Source of the DNA: JBOFDK01 sp051656485
Lineage (GTDB): Bacteria; Bacillota; Clostridia; Lachnospirales; Cellulosilyticaceae
Direction of reading: 5' to 3'
Assembly (NCBI GenBank): GCA_051656485.1
Contig: JBOGBZ010000062.1
Span: 1 to 15,217 of the forward strand
Length of the DNA stretch: 15,217 bases
Position numbers and translations under genes: made by a program. This document shows positions 15,133-15,217 of this stretch, piece after piece (the stretch's first letter is position 1; every line of letters begins with the position of its first letter). The notes beneath the pieces were generated by a model. That model saw only the letters and a program-made list of their open reading frames with translations. It searched no databases and was not told the origin of the DNA.

Positions 15133-15172
15133 TATATATTGTATATTAAAATACAAAGAAATACAATATATA
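15133..15172. promoter_or_regulatory. Dyad-symmetric overlapping divergent promoter / inverted repeat
   Basis: The 12-base arms at 15133-15144 and 15161-15172 are exact inverted repeats with a 16-base spacer. On the minus strand they give TTGTAT (15166-15161), 17 bases, then TACAAT (15143-15138), driving DUF4364. On the plus strand they give TTGTAT (15139-15144), 17 bases, then TACAAT (15162-15167), facing right. Each -35 box is thus the complement of part of the opposite -10 arm. Confidence 0.7.
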
Positions 15173-15187
15173 GTTTTAAGGGGTACC

Positions 15188-15217
15188 TTGAAAGATATGG
15201 TGGGTACGGAGATGTTT
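15188..15217 (+). CDS. Possible start of a rightward gene, cut by the window edge
   Basis: An open frame begins with TTG at 15188 (MKDMVGTEMF...) after AAGGGG at 15178-15183, with a short 4-base gap. It also contains in-frame ATGs at 15197 and 15212. It lies just downstream of the rightward half of the symmetric promoter. Only ten codons are visible, so neither the start nor the product can be confirmed. Confidence 0.3.
   Translation, partial: MKDMVGTEMF

Overview
The window is an AT-rich stretch of a Clostridia-type Firmicute chromosome. Three things point there: the gene order tig-clpP-clpX-lonB-lon-yihA, strong AAGGAGG-type ribosome binding sites with SigA-like promoters (often with an extended TGn -10), and a DUF4364 gene plus a Lachnospiraceae-style XRE regulator. 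Within Clostridia, a Lachnospiraceae/Cellulosilyticum-like organism is my best guess, but it is inferred from protein flavour only.

Layout. Positions 1-261 hold three tRNA genes (Gly-TCC, Arg-TCT, Gln-TTG) closed by a strong terminator. Positions 262-4957 hold five separately controlled genes: a membrane LTA-synthase-type phosphoglycerol transferase, a bacterial 'basic secretory protein' family putative metallopeptidase, a CYTH (triphosphate tunnel) protein on the minus strand, a DJ-1/PfpI protein, and an unrecognised minus-strand gene with an 8-base C tract near its start codon. Convergent pairs share long hairpin terminators, one with 25-bp arms at 4459-4510.

Positions 5100-13275 are the core of the window, a protein quality-control cluster: trigger factor (nascent-chain chaperone), ClpP and ClpX (the ClpXP protease), membrane-anchored LonB, soluble Lon, and the 50S-assembly GTPase YihA/YsxC. 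tig has a tandem promoter region. A terminator follows clpX, a weaker hairpin lies between lonB and lon, and a strong terminator follows yihA, so the cluster is probably several overlapping transcription units. lon and yihA are almost touching (11 bp) and are surely co-transcribed.

Positions 13303-13861 hold a 60-codon orphan gene with an excellent promoter and no visible terminator, then a promoter, tRNA-Gly(GCC), tRNA-Pro(TGG) and a terminator. Positions 13924-14585 hold a broken XRE regulator: its HTH and its C-terminal repeat region survive in different frames around a large internal deletion, while its promoter and a palindrome stay intact. The last gene is DUF4364 on the minus strand. 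Its promoter lies inside a perfect inverted repeat that reads as the same TTGTAT-17-TACAAT promoter on both strands, with a possible start of a rightward gene at the window edge.

No stretch over 300 bases lacks a gene, and I see no CRISPR array, insertion sequence, prophage or defence system. This is mostly a housekeeping region. The most unusual items are the symmetric divergent promoter, the broken XRE gene, the homopolymer tract in the unknown gene, and the hairpin in the LTA-synthase leader.
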